This document shows, piece after piece, positions 34,622 to 47,180 of a stretch of 64,000 bases of DNA. The DNA is taken from positions 71,588,851 to 71,652,850 of the forward strand of contig CM038471.1 of the NCBI GenBank assembly GCA_021464415.1. Reading direction: 5' to 3'. Made by a program: the position numbers and the translations under genes. The DNA is from Lonicera japonica (taxonomy: Eukaryota; Streptophyta; Magnoliopsida; Dipsacales; Caprifoliaceae). Every line of letters starts with the position of its first letter. Position 1 is the first letter of the stretch. A model generated the notes under the pieces. That model had not been told where the DNA came from. It ran no database searches and saw only the letters and a program-made list of their open reading frames with translations.

Positions 34622-35889
34622 GTGGTAGTAAGAACTTAAGATTTGTTTAATGGAAAAATATTCCGACCGAAACTTGCATATACGAGCTTCGAGTTTTACG
34701 ATTACTAATGTAACATATATATGTTATTTCATAATGCAACAATATAAGTTTTTCTCAAAAATAAATAAATTGATAACATTGTTTGTTTCAATCGCCCACG
34801 TAATAGCATAAATTTGCTCAAAATAAAGATTAACACGTACTAAATAGAATAATAAAAATTAACATTTTTCAAGATGACTCTTTGGATCTCGAACTAAATT
34901 TCATTGGAAGAAATTAAAAGTAAAAGGCAACAAAAACTTTTCTCAATGTTTACATCTTAGAATAAATCATGTTAAATTATTCATGCACACCTTTTATTTC
35001 CATATAATTTCAATAATAATGATAAAAAAGATACAAAACAATAAAAAAATCAACTAAAGCTCTATTAAATTATAATATCCGTATAATAATAAAATTAATT
35101 TGGTCACAACATTAATAATATACGGAGATTTTACGGTATTTACGAGCCTTCACCTTAATGAAGAACGGATTCTAGGTACACTTAAAAGAACTGCATTTCC
35201 TGGAGATTTTATTTTATTTTGCTTCTTTTTATAACTAAAAAAATAATAATAAAACTTCTAGAAATAGCATAATAGATATAACGAGAGGGCTCCTAATTAA
35301 GTTGCAAATCTCATATAACCTCTATTGAAAATGATTGATTTAAATTATTTATCCACGTAAGAAAGTTTTAAAATTCAATATGAGTTGATAAAGTAATGTA
35401 GTGTCATTACATATTTTTCAAGTGACTTAAAGATATTTAAATTGAGGATAATATTGTTAATATATACGTAGATTGGTGATCTCCTAAATAATTATTTATT
35501 ATTCTTTAAATTTGCTAACCATAGTAAAAGAAGATAACACAACTATTAAAAACTTTTTGGGGAATTATTAACTTGTGATTTAAAAGCATATTTTAACGAT
35601 ACATTTTTTATTATTTGAATTTGTTTGTTGGAGTGGAATGATGCTATTGTCACCACAAGAGAACAGTAACGTTGTTAAAATTTGAAAGTTCACCAAATTG
35701 AATAAAAATTAGGGAAAGCGAAAGTTGTTAAGAGAATCCCAAGTCGTGTGTGTACATTAGTGACGCAAGATGAGAGTTCCTCAAAAAAAACATCCACCTT
35801 CTTGATCCATAACAAAATTAAAAGAATTTTGAATCAGTGTCTTAAAAGAATATTACAACATTTTTCTTTGAATTAAGTATGTGTATGTC
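34622..35889. other. AT-rich intergenic stretch, no gene seen
   Basis: No coding frame of interest, no clear repeat boundary, ordinary AT-rich spacer. Confidence 0.6.
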
Positions 35890-36133
35890 ACTGTGGGTGA
35901 AGTTAGGAATTTTAGTTAAGGGGTGACAATTATAGCATTAAAAGAAAAAAAAATAAAGGGGAGGCAAAATTAATATCATTGTTAATTTTTTTTCAATATT
36001 AGGAGGAGCAAAATAGTTAATAAATATATATTTTTAAAAAATTAATAATAAAAACAATAAATTTTAGAAATTAAGAGAGGGGGGAGGGGGGAGGGGGGCA
36101 TTTGCCCCTTTATCCTCCGCTTCTCTATGCACT
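35890..36133. mobile_element. hAT-like MITE, 244 bp, 8-10 bp target duplication
   Basis: TGTATGTCAC is repeated at 35882-35891 and 36134-36143; an 8 bp duplication TGTATGTC gives ends ACTGTGGGTGAAG and CTCTATGCACT. The termini resemble the CAGTGGCGGAGCC-type ends of plant hAT elements (TAAGGGGTGACAAT on the left, GCCCCTTTATCCTCCGC on the right). It carries three G6 tracts separated by single A residues at 36079-36098. Confidence 0.75.
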
Positions 36134-39100
36134 TGTATGTCACTTAAATGTTTTATTCTATTAAGATTTTAACATGCAATTCTAATAGAAGGCAAGAGCT
36201 TTTGATGAGTTATTTGTATCAACTCAATCGATACAAAATTAAACATAAAGATAAAACTAAAACACAATTCTTAACGGGTTGTACATGTTAAAAAAATATA
36301 TCTCACCAAAATATCCAATGTAAATAATTGATAAGTAAATTAGTATATAGGTATTAGCACTCTATAAAAGTATACTAGCACTCAACTTCAAAACAAAACA
36401 AAAATAAAAATAAACTAGTACTTCAAAATTATTTTTATTGACACTTGATACCAAAAAAAAAAAAAAACAAAAAAAACTCATTACCCATAAATTAATATAA
36501 CACAGGCAATTAGTATAATTTACTCATGTATCATCGTGACTTCATCAATTACTATCGTCCTAAAATCATGACCGCTAACGCCACTATTAATTATCTTTCT
36601 TAACTAGCTTTATTCAAACCTTTGAATTGAAGTCCTATATATGACTTTCAATATTAATTTCCAATGACCCCCACAAAAAGCATGATGATGATGTTTTGTG
36701 TTCACAACATATCTGCCTATTCTCCGGCAAGATGGACCAAGTAAATTACTTGCATCATTAATTTCTACCAATTTATTACAAGTGTATCATGTGAATGGGT
36801 TTACTATAAAGTCGCTAAATTTTCCAATCCACATGAATGAGTTTGTAACAACCATAATTATTAAAAATGTATTTTTCATTTTTTCATTTTACTTTTCAAT
36901 TAAATTTAGTAATGTAGTTAACACTTATGCATGTACACACTAAATTTTTATTAACACAACATATACAATTTTGGTATAAGTAATTTTAAAACATACTTTT
37001 ATTAAAATAGTAAGTAATATATATTGTTCTGCAATTTTAGATATGAATGATAACGGGTTGGATATGAAGTGGGTTTGACATTGACCAATACCAAACCCGT
37101 TCCGCATATACATTAGCCTACCTTGAACCCGAGACAGCATTAGATGGAGCCAAACATAATTGCCAAGACAAGTGTTAGAACTGGGACAGAGTTATTGGAG
37201 CGGGTGGTTGTGTCCAAACCACTCTATTTCCCGGTAACTTTCATATTGACTGAATATTTCTATGTAGTTGGAGATATCAACCACAGATGTGTTGGACATG
37301 TGCATTTAGCTATTGCTGTTTTAAGTGTCAATCGTCGTGACATGTGCTAGAAAGCATGTCACGAATTTGTACAGCCCGTTTTATACTTGGTGTTGCAACT
37401 TATAAGCCATAGAGAAAGACACTCGGATATTGACAGAGCTAAACCCTATCCATTGGGACTACAACACTTGGACATTCTGTGTATTTCTTATATATTGAGT
37501 TAGCGAAGTTAAAAGTTGAAAAAAAGAATTTTTCATAGTTTGTATTAAATTTATTAACGTGTAAGGTTTTAAACGAATTCAGTTAAAGTTTTATATGTCG
37601 TATTATCTAGATTGTTATATTATCGTTATTTTAACTGTAGAAACCACAGTTTTTTTTTCTAGTTTTATAACTTCATTATTACCGATATTTTTAATGTCGT
37701 ATTATGGAAATTTCATTTTTATTTTTATCTCGGGTGCTTCTGAAATTATTGAATTATCCTCCTCTCGAACACCGGAAACGAAACAAAAATTGAAGTGTTT
37801 TTATTGGGCTAAATGAAAAATCGGATAGGATTTGACATGACATATGCCTGGCCTAAAGGAGGCTCTGGGCTGCCATTACCCATTATTATTATGAGTCAAA
37901 TCTCGTGCTTATCTCTTCATAATTAATTTATCACCCTTCCCATTTATTTTTCCAACGGACAATTTCACACCCGCCACGTCCTTTTATTCTCTTAATCCAA
38001 CCCCGTTTTGACGCGTGGCATCTTAAGAGGCCTCTAATCGTGGAATGGGTTAAGTATCAGTTGGGCGTTGGTGAGTCAGCGATCTCTTCGATTCTTGCCA
38101 CCCACTCGTTTGACTCAATAACTAGCAAATGAGTGGCATTTTTTTTTCCTACTTTTTTCTCTTGAGAAATTACTCCTATTTTAATTAGTTTCATTTATCA
38201 ATTAATTTTATAAAATATATTAATATACTCGTATACATTAGAAAGATTATAATAACGTGTATACTACATCATATATATTAATAATTTATCAATAGAAAAA
38301 TAAATAAATACACGATTAATAGATTATGAATTATCACACATGATATTATTATTTTTATTCATGATATGTTTAACATGCATTTTTAATGCATAAGTTATCA
38401 TTTTTCATGTTGGAAATACAGATCTATCAATGCACTTAATAAATGTATCGTCAATTTTTTTTTTTCGTATAACAAAAATAAATTCACTAATGTGGAGTTT
38501 TGGTCAATTATCCACCATACTATTGGAGTATTGGAGGAAATTATATCTTCTGCACTTAGTGACTACCTTAAATTTTAAAAAATATTTATTTTTGATAGAA
38601 TTTTTGAATAAAATTAAGTCTCATTATTTAAAAAAACATAATTTTGCCCCTCTTATTTTATGAAACATAATTATTGTTTGCCCCCTTTATTGCAAATTAT
38701 AATAAACTTTAGAGCCATGGTAGGATAAATACTCTCCATTTTGATATCTTAATACTTTAAAATTAACATTTTATAATTTTTTTTTGACATCTTTAACTAA
38801 AACATCATTTTCTCAATAGCAGAAATTTATTTTACAGTGTGTTATTTTTATTGTACAATATATTTGAAAGAGTCTATAGCACTCATAGTTACTTACTTTG
38901 ACTATAAATAATTATTTCAAACTAATAAGAATATATGATATCTTTTAAAACATTAAATGGACATTTTTGTTCAATTTTGTAGGATATAAAAATATAAGTA
39001 ATTATGGAGATATTATTTAGTAAAATTACTAACCATTTAAAGAGAGAAATTGAGAGATTCTTACTTATGTTTTCACGTAAAGAAAAAAAACATGATTCTT

Positions 39101-40494
39101 TCTATGAGTAATTTTACATAAAATTTAGATGATATCATCCATGACACATTCTTATTGTCAATTTTTTAATACAATTTGATATGCTTAAATCAAATAGTAT
39201 TTAGTCATGCATGACACATTCTTATATTTCCAAAGTATTAGGGTTTCCTAGCTATGTCTAAAATAACATTTTCTCATTCTGTAAGAATAACTATGGAATT
39301 CAAGCTGCATTAGGTGCAACATTCTATTTATTCTTTAACGGTAGTTTAGTTTTTTTATTTCAACAATACGTTTTGATATTTGATCTCTCTTCTCGCATTT
39401 TTTGACGTCAGTTAGTGTTAAACATTGCATTTATGTAAAATTAATACATTAACTTTGATATGTTACAAACATGAGTATGAGAAACACGAATATGATCTAA
39501 TTATAAATCTTTAAATTTTTTGAATTTCGATGTGCCATGAGTAAACTCGACACAATAGAAATTTATATAAATCACCATAACATAAATTTATGGCTACTGC
39601 TCTTTCCATATATAATAAATATTCTCAAAGTGGGTTGGTTTTAAAAATAAAATGAGGCTCTTTAATTATTTTGGTATAATTGTTTCTCTTGTCAATTATC
39701 AGTTTCAACATATATTAATTCGGCACTTATATCGTAACTAAATGTATATATAATCGTTGAATATGAATCAAGTACGTGTTCAATGGAAAATATTTTTGAC
39801 CCATATATAACGAAAAAGTTGTCACATACTCGTTATATATATATATGTATGTATTTTTAACATACATTCTTTTTATCATTGGTGAATACTCATTCTATAC
39901 ACACCAATTTTATGTTATGAAAAGAAAAAAAAAATTACACATATATGCAGCGAATGAGTGGAAATATATTTACCGTGTAAAAAATCGAATATAATGTTGT
40001 TATTAAATTAAATGGGGATGCTTATTGGTGGGTAAAGCAACGCCCAAATTAATAAACAATTGGGAAAAGTACAATTAAATATTGCCGGGCATGTGTAATG
40101 GTAATGGATAATCTCCATTGAGGAAAAACGCATGGGGAATGGGGTCCTCCTAATCCATGGTCTTCAAGAAGGTCCTACTCTCCTCAAAAGAAAAGACTAA
40201 AAAAAACACAGAAAAAGAAAAGTATTTCACGTTTTATTTTGTCAACCTGTTACTTTGTCGGTCAAACAGGGATTACAACTTAGCAAAAACAATTATTAAA
40301 CAATTAAAACCCAAACCATAAATAAACATTAAAAACTCAAGTTAGAGAGAGAGAGAGAGAATGGACTGTTTTGGTCTACTCCTACTCCAGTCTAAAAAAC
40401 AAAAAACCCTGCATTTAAAATTATATTGAATATATAAATTAATACTCCGTTACAAATCAACAGATTGGATAGAATATCTCTCCCTCACTCTCTC
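36134..40494. other. Intergenic stretch upstream of the HD-Zip gene
   Basis: Contains a perfect 9 bp palindromic hairpin at 37336-37363 (CGTGACATG / CATGTCACG). A GC-elevated block at 37950-38110 includes CCACGTCC and GACGCGTGGCATC words and could be a distal regulatory block. There is also a (GA)n run at 40344-40360. Open frames at 37144-37350 and 37595-37816 show no family resemblance. Confidence 0.5.
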
Positions 40495-40501
40495 TATAAA
40501 G
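40495..40501 (+). promoter_or_regulatory. TATA box of the HAT14-like gene
   Basis: TATAAAG lies 81-87 bp upstream of the start codon within C/T-rich sequence. Transcription would begin near 40525-40535, giving a leader of about 50 bases rich in CTCTCT. Confidence 0.6.
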
Positions 40502-40581
40502 ACTCTTTCTACTACTTTCAATCTAAAATCCCTTTTTCCCATCTCTCCCTCTCGTTCACTTTCTCTCTCTACATTTTTCCC

Positions 40582-42761
40582 ATGGAGTTGGGTTTGAGTT
40601 TAGGATCAGACCCATCAAAACCATTTGTTGGTTTATCATCATCAAAGGCTCGTGATATTAGCACCACCAACAACAATAAGCTTGGGATTCGTATGACTTT
40701 GGGTCTTAATTCGGACGAAAAGCAAGAAGATGAAGAAAGCCGCAAAAGAAATGAGGTAGAAACAGATTCTGATCCGCCCGTCCAGCTCGATCTACTTCCG
40801 CTTGTGCCTGTTCCTCGTTCAGCTTCTTCGAATCAGCAACGTTGGTCTTCTGGTAAATACACAAGAATACTTGTTATATATATATATATATATTCATACC
40901 GCGTATAAATATAATAAAAAAAAAGTCAAAGCAAATACTTATTTTTTGTATACATAAAACAAATATTTGGAGCATTTAGATAGATAGATAGACACAAGTA
41001 TGTTAGAGCCGGTGGCACAGTTGATATGTTTACAATATAGTATCTAGTAAAATTCTTCACACAATAATAACATGTAGATTTTTTACACGAGGAGGAATAT
41101 TAGATGATAAATGACTGTTCTTCATCTTTAAAGTCATGGATTCAAGTCTTATATTTTATTGTAATTTCTGAAAGTCATATTTATTGTAAATAAATTCTGA
41201 AACATGAAGGGTAATTTTGTAATATGTATTTTGATGATGATGATATGGTGTACAGGGAGTTCGGAAGGCGGTTCGTCGGGAAACGTGGGGTTTCCGGCGG
41301 CATCGGCGGCGAGGGGGTTTGACGTGAACAGGACGCCGGCGGTGGGTGGAGAGGAGGTGTCGTCGCCGAACAGCGTGGCGTCATCTTTTCAGATGGATTT
41401 TGGGATATTCAGAAGGGGAAATAATAAGAGGGATTCGGCTGGGAATGACGTAGTTGAGGGTGGTGAAAGGGCATCTTCTAGAGCAAGTGATGAAGACGAA
41501 AATGCCCTTGCTAGGAAGAAACTTCGACTCTCGAAGGAACAGTCTGCTTTTTTGGAAGAAAGCTTCAAGGAACACAACACCCTCAATCCTGTAAGTAGTC
41601 AAATAAATTAAATAGGCAGTTATAAAATAATAAATTATATATTTATTTATACACAGATATTTATTTGTATTTATGTCTTATTTGTCTGTTTGAGCCTTTT
41701 TTTTTTTGATTGCAAGTATTGCAAATATAGAAAGTTAAAAGACCCTTCTATAGTGTATTTTTTTATGTAACTAATGCGCGTGAATGCATAATTTTGTATA
41801 TGCGAATTTGTGTATGCATGTTTTCTGATTGTTTATTTATTTTGTTTGGATGGGACAGAAACAAAAGCTTGCACTTGCCAAACAGCTTAATCTCCGGCCT
41901 CGTCAAGTCGAAGTCTGGTTTCAGAACAGAAGGGCAAGGTATTGCCATTATTATTATTTGTATCTATAAATATAATTAAATATGTTATTATTATTATTAT
42001 TATTGTCCGTGTATTTTAATACATTTTGTATTATTTGTATATATCGGTATCTATATATATATATATATATATGTATATCTTGCATTCTAAAAATGGTGAG
42101 TTTGGGGGTTTGCAACCGAAACTAATTCAAAGCATGCTTTCGTTGGGGCGCACTTCAATTTTAAAAATTCGTGAGAATCAAAATTAAGTGCATTTAGTCG
42201 CCTCACTAAACATGTATGTATTTCTGTTGCACCTATAATTTTGTATTCACATAATTACGTGTATTGCATGACACATTTTCAGTTTATGGACGGATGTAAT
42301 TTAATTTAATCACGTGTTAGTTTACCTACCTTCAATGAATGAACAAATTAAATCTGTCTGTTGCATGTTTAAAAATGTTTTATTTTATTTATAGGACGAA
42401 GTTGAAGCAAACAGAGGTTGATTGCGAGTACTTAAAGAGGTGCTGTGAAACATTGACGGAAGAAAACAGAAGGTTGCACAAAGAGCTTCAAGAATTAAGA
42501 GCCCTCAAGACTTCTAACCCATTTTACATGCAACTTCCTGCCACCACCCTCACCATGTGCCCCTCTTGTGAACGTGTTGCCACCACTGGCGCCCCTCCGA
42601 CTGCTACAACTACTACCACAGCTGCCGCCGCCAAGCCCGTTACCTCAAAACCGACCCCCACCACCACCACCACTGCCTTGACTCTATCTAGACAAAGGCT
42701 AATTTACCCATTCTCCAATACTACCGCAAACAACCACCCCCATCAGTCTGCAGCCTCATGA
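40582..42761 (+). CDS. HAT14: HD-Zip class II transcription factor, HAT14 type, 4 exons, 350 residues
   Basis: Exons: 40582-40852, 41256-41590, 41859-41938, 42395-42761; all junctions are GT-AG and phases 1, 0, 2 join in frame to 1053 nt. The start is ATG in CCCATGGAGTTGGG, opening [10 protein letters not shown], an LxLxL (EAR-type) repression motif. Residues 176-232 form the homeodomain, with [17 protein letters not shown] and the recognition helix [14 protein letters not shown] leucine zipper follows directly (Leu242, 249, 256, 263), then the class II hallmark CPSCE (284-288) and a Thr/Ala-rich tail. SSFQMDFGI upstream of the homeodomain and a Ser-Arg-Ala-Ser-Asp-Glu stretch are typical of HAT14/HOX11-like members. 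Class II HD-Zips are nuclear repressors binding CAATNATTG sites, often in shade-avoidance and leaf-polarity networks. The coding sequence is intact, so the gene looks functional. Choosing HAT14 over HAT22/HAT9 is from memory. Confidence 0.93.
40996..41180 (+). mobile_element. Possible SINE in intron 1 of the HAT14-like gene
   Basis: AGCCGGTGGCACAGTTG (41007-41023) resembles the GGTGGCGCAGTTGG box A of plant tRNA-derived SINEs, and GGATTCAAGTCTT (41138-41150) resembles box B. Their spacing (about 125 bp) is too long unless something was inserted between them. Confidence 0.35.
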
Positions 42762-43101
42762 ATATTAGTGGAAAATGTGTATGGGGTTTTAATTTTTAGA
42801 GAGAATAAGTGATTGAAAAGTTTGTCAATGGTAATTGGGGGGGGGCTCTTTTTGTAAATATGGTCTAGCTTTTTTTGGCATGTATTGTGTGGGGGATATA
42901 ATATAATTAGCTAGGGACAGAAAAGAGAAAAAAAGGTTAAAAAGAAACTGGAGTTGAAGAGTTTTCCTGATGATTTTCCCATGGGTTTTCTAGGAAAAGT
43001 AGAGTTGGAGAGGCGTATATACATGAGAAAATTGTATTCATTTATTTGTTTGCTTGTTTTCCTAATTATAGCTCCATTTTATTATTATTATTATTATTAT
43101 T
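42762..43101 (+). other. Probable 3' UTR of the HAT14-like gene
   Basis: Follows the TGA stop; T-rich, with a G-run at 42838-42846. A (TTA)n tract near 43079-43101 likely lies at or beyond the transcript end. No single strong AATAAA signal stands out. Confidence 0.4.
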
Positions 43102-44831
43102 TTGTCTCTTTCTCGTTTTCTACCACTGATTGATTGATTCCTTAGAGTATTTTCGAGTGCGGGTGTGGCGTTTGTGCTTTAAGGTACTATGTGAATACTT
43201 GCATCTTTTTTTACCGCTTAAAATTTTGCCGATCTCATAATGCAAAATAAAACGGAAGACTTGTTTAGTGAATTCAGCGAGAAAATATGATTTGGTTTTG
43301 TTGTCTTTAGGAAATATCAGTTAGGCTGAAGTTATGTATAATTTGTTGAAGTTACAGTTAGCTTGTTGAGCGAGTGCATGATAGTGGATATTGAAAATTG
43401 AGTGTGGCCGTTATTCTTGTGGATGTAAAACCTGTTTTGCTCTAATTCCTCAACATACACATTGAGAGGGCACATGCATTATTATAAAGATGCATGGGAT
43501 GCTGATCGATTCATCCAATTTTTTACCCTTTAGTTTTTCTCTCTTCTTATCGACACTTGCTCGACGAGTTACTTAGTTATCATGAGGGAGTGATAATACA
43601 TTTTTATAATTAATTTCTCCTCCTTTTTTTAGCATAGAAAGAATGGCTTTTGCATGCCTAAATTTTATTTAGTCATCCGTGCCTTTTGATTCTTTAGTCC
43701 GAAAAGAATGATAAATTGCTACTATCAATTCATTTTTGTGTATTATGATTATGAATTAGATTTACATGTAGTTCATTGTTTAAAAGAAATTATATGTGCA
43801 TTGGCAATAGTAATTATAAAACAATTAAAGTATTAATTACATCCTTTATTTCAAAATAATAATTTGTTATTATTTTACTATATCTCAAACTAATTATTCA
43901 ATTTATTTTTACAAGATAATTAATTTATCAAATTTTATAACAAAATCAGTTAAATATTATTTCTTGTAGGATTGCAAAATTTAGCAAGACTCAATAGAGT
44001 AAATTTTGTGGAGCGCGGTACGAGACATGCTTTAATGCAAGGGTGGCTCTGTGTGTATTTATTTGGACTATTATTTATTTATATTATAATAATAATTCGA
44101 TTTAAAGGGGGGAGCATTGATGAGAGGCGTGGGTGGTTTGTCTTGATGGGAAGACTGAGAATAAGGGACAAAGATGGGATATTGATGAATGTGTCTTGAA
44201 AAAGTGGGTTACCCTCCAAATTTGGACCACCCCCAATTATGAGCACAAGTGAAGCTTCATTATTGAAATCAAATCCCCCATTCAATTCTAAACGTTGCTG
44301 GTCACGTGACTTCTCACGAGACTTGGATGAATTTATGTTTTCTTTTTTCTTTTGTTGGTTGTTGGATATTTAATAGCAGCAAATAAAAAAGTGCATTAAA
44401 TATGTTCTTGTTTCTTTAAATAATGCTGGCTGCCAACTCTTTGAGAATTTTTCAAATGTCGATCATAGTTATCTGCTCGTAAGGAAGTAATAATGATTTT
44501 AAAAATGAATAGCATTAACATATGCACTAAAAATATATGATAATAATAACTTATAATATATTAAAATATATGCGTGCTGGACGGTACGATAAAACTAATA
44601 ATAAGTGTTAATCTAATAAAATTTCACTGGCTTCTGAAAGAAATGAAGAGAGTTAATACTTTAAAATTATACTAATGTAAAGTCGTTTTTTGATTTTTTC
44701 TTTTCTTTTCTTTTTTTAAAAAGGAAGAGTTTATTCAGTTAAGAATATTTTGAACACCTATCCAAAACATGGTATCAATTATATGAAAAATGATAAAAAG
44801 AAAATGAAAAAAAAGAATCGCAATATTCTTG

Positions 44832-44862
<31 letters not shown>

Positions 44863-46611
44863 AATATAATAAATTTAAATTTCAAATTGAATTAGTCATT
44901 TTGAAGAAGAATTCGAGTGTATCAAAGTAGATACATACCCACTACCACGTCGATATATATATATTTTATTTTTAAAAAAAAGCAAAATTGAGATTTAAAT
45001 TTCTCTCTTTAATTATAACATCGAAAATTCCCCTCAAACCTCTCTAATGAGACTCGAACATGAGATTAATCTCTCCTAAGATTGAGTGGTGTTGCTCTAA
45101 CATGTGAATATTGTGGGTTATATTTGTGTGTGATCCTAATATGGACCTCATGATTTAACAAGTAGAATTTGTAACGATCCAAATATTCTACATATGAGGA
45201 AAAATCAAGTAGTTATGGCTCCTTAATTTTTTTTTAAATTAATTTTTTTTTTGTAGTATCCCAAATAAATAATTTTATTATTAACTTAAAAACATACTCG
45301 ATTAACCAAATTAATCGTACAATACAAAATATATAGCGAAGAGAAGTTAATCTGCCATGCCAAAAATTAAGTTCATCTGCATTCATTACATCACATGCAT
45401 TGGCTGATTGTACATGCTGCATAAAAAAACACAATGCAACGTACAACCATCAATACACATGTGAGAGGGAGGAGGATGAGGTTGATGATGATTATAATAA
45501 GTAACCGACCATGGTCCCCATCTCTCATCATAATCCTTCTGTTTGGTTATTATAAGCTGAAAAAAGAACATCACCTATATATCATATATTGAATGTTTCT
45601 ACTCTTGATCATTATTATATGCCATCCAATGATTTCTTCTACGTTTGTTATATATGTTCCACTCATGCAACTATTCTTTATATATATCTACACGCACGCA
45701 CATATATATCTTAGGTACCCGTATATTTCAAGAGAATTCCAAACTTTAATCACTATATTATTTGTATATATAATTGTCAAAGTGTCAAATTAGTTTATAA
45801 TAATCCACGGCCGCAGGTTTCACCTAACATGAATAACCAAAAATGCATTTTAAGTTAATTAGTTGAATCTTTATATAAGCTAATAATTTTTTCATTGCAC
45901 ATACTATGTATGTAAAATGTGAGTCGTTTCAACCCCAACTATCACCCATGTTCAAAGCGTTAATGTTTTTGTCAGGGTATCTCGTTTCATTGTCAACTGC
46001 ACAAACATAATACGTAATAATTAGACATCTATGGGTGGTCGGTTTAGGTCTACTCTGATATTATATGTAATAAGTTGGGTGTGTACATAAAATGACTAGT
46101 CTGGCCAACAAGTTAAGTATTAAGTTCATTGAACCACTTATAATAAAGCGTTAAGTATAATTATTTATGCCAAAAGAGATGTGCCTTGCAAGAAGGTTTT
46201 AATGTGATTAGGATTAAGCCATGTTCAAAGATGGTGGTATATAGCTAATCATTTTCAAAGATTGTGGTGGACAATTTAGATGATTATAGTAATCTTATAA
46301 TAATTGGTTGGTGAGACGAAGATTTTTCCCAGGTAAAACCCACTTGATTAAGGTTGTACCTTTTCAACCATTTTAAAGATTGTGATTTGATATTTATTTG
46401 AAGTAGGTAAAGTTCCTCACCAAAGGTAAATTAATAAGATATTCAGTTTAATTAGATTATAATTATAGTTTTATCTAATTGACATATTGTTTAGAAATAT
46501 TACCACAAACTTTCACTTTAAATTATAAGCACAACCGTAAATAATACTCCGTATTAGTTTAGGACACATTCTGTGTGTATAATAAGGTATTTAGTAACGC
46601 TTCACACTAAA
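43102..46611. other. Intergenic stretch, no gene seen
   Basis: Holds a compound (TA)n(TG)n repeat at 44831-44863, a G-box in GGTCACGTGAC (44303-44308) and a SINE-like piece at 45045-45105. Frames at 43972-44285 and 45234-45793 show no family resemblance. Confidence 0.55.
45045..45105 (-). mobile_element. SINE-like tRNA promoter remnant
   Basis: On the minus strand TGTTAGAGCAACACC (box A-like) is followed about 30 bp later by TGTTCGAGTCTC, a near-perfect tRNA box B. The spacing suits an RNA polymerase III promoter. Confidence 0.4.
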
Positions 46612-47180
46612 TGGCTCATTTGATTTGAGTTTTGGAAATGAAATGCATATCCTACGTTCCCATAAACCAAACCAATGTTTGACATTAATTTTTCTTTTCT
46701 AAAAAGTTGAATTACCTTTATATATTTGGTTGAAACGAGAAAACGAATGAAATACATTTAAATTATCAAAATGTCCTTTATTTTATAAAATTAAAAGATA
46801 AGTCCTAACAATTTTATAAAGGTAAAATGTAAGTTTTTAATGTTCATGTGAAAACTCGTCGTATGTATTTAATAATAAAAAAATTAATAACAAAAATTAT
46901 TTTTTTTCCTTTTAAAAAGAATACAAATGACAAAAAAGAAGAAGTTGTCTTGGTAAGTAAAATGTATATTTTAGTCTTAAGAGGAAATCTTAAGAGAAAA
47001 TCTAAAAGATAATATCGAGAATAATCATCTATACCCATCCATTTAAGGGGGCTAGGGAAACTTATTTCAATCTTGAAATGATGCATTCCTAATCCAAAAT
47101 CCGAATCAAATATCGGAATCCTTTTGAAATGGAATGTAGCATTATATGAATGATTTAAAATTCGAATCAAACAAGTCCTA
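46612..47180. mobile_element. TIR element related to MITE family A
   Basis: Left end GGCTCATTTGATTTGAGTTT; right end AAATTCGAATCAAACAAGTCC, an imperfect inverted repeat of about 22 bp similar to the family A termini. Length about 570 bp. The 108-codon minus-strand frame inside it is not a gene. Confidence 0.55.

Noticed and set aside
37144..37350. 68-codon plus-strand frame starting MEPNIIAKTSV
   Set aside because: No family match recalled, no splice or promoter context; too short to support.
40465..40581. N-terminal extension of HAT14 exon 1 upstream of the MELGLSLG start
   Set aside because: It begins at TTG, crosses the TATA box and is pyrimidine-rich leader; the ATG at 40582 matches the family start.
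41204..41255. In-frame ATG upstream of HAT14 exon 2 as an alternative start
   Set aside because: It lies in intron 1 before the acceptor TACAG. The exon 1 join gives the expected class II N-terminus with LxLxL.
45050..45102. Functional tRNA gene on the minus strand
   Set aside because: Only box A and box B remnants are present; no acceptor stem or anticodon arm can be folded.
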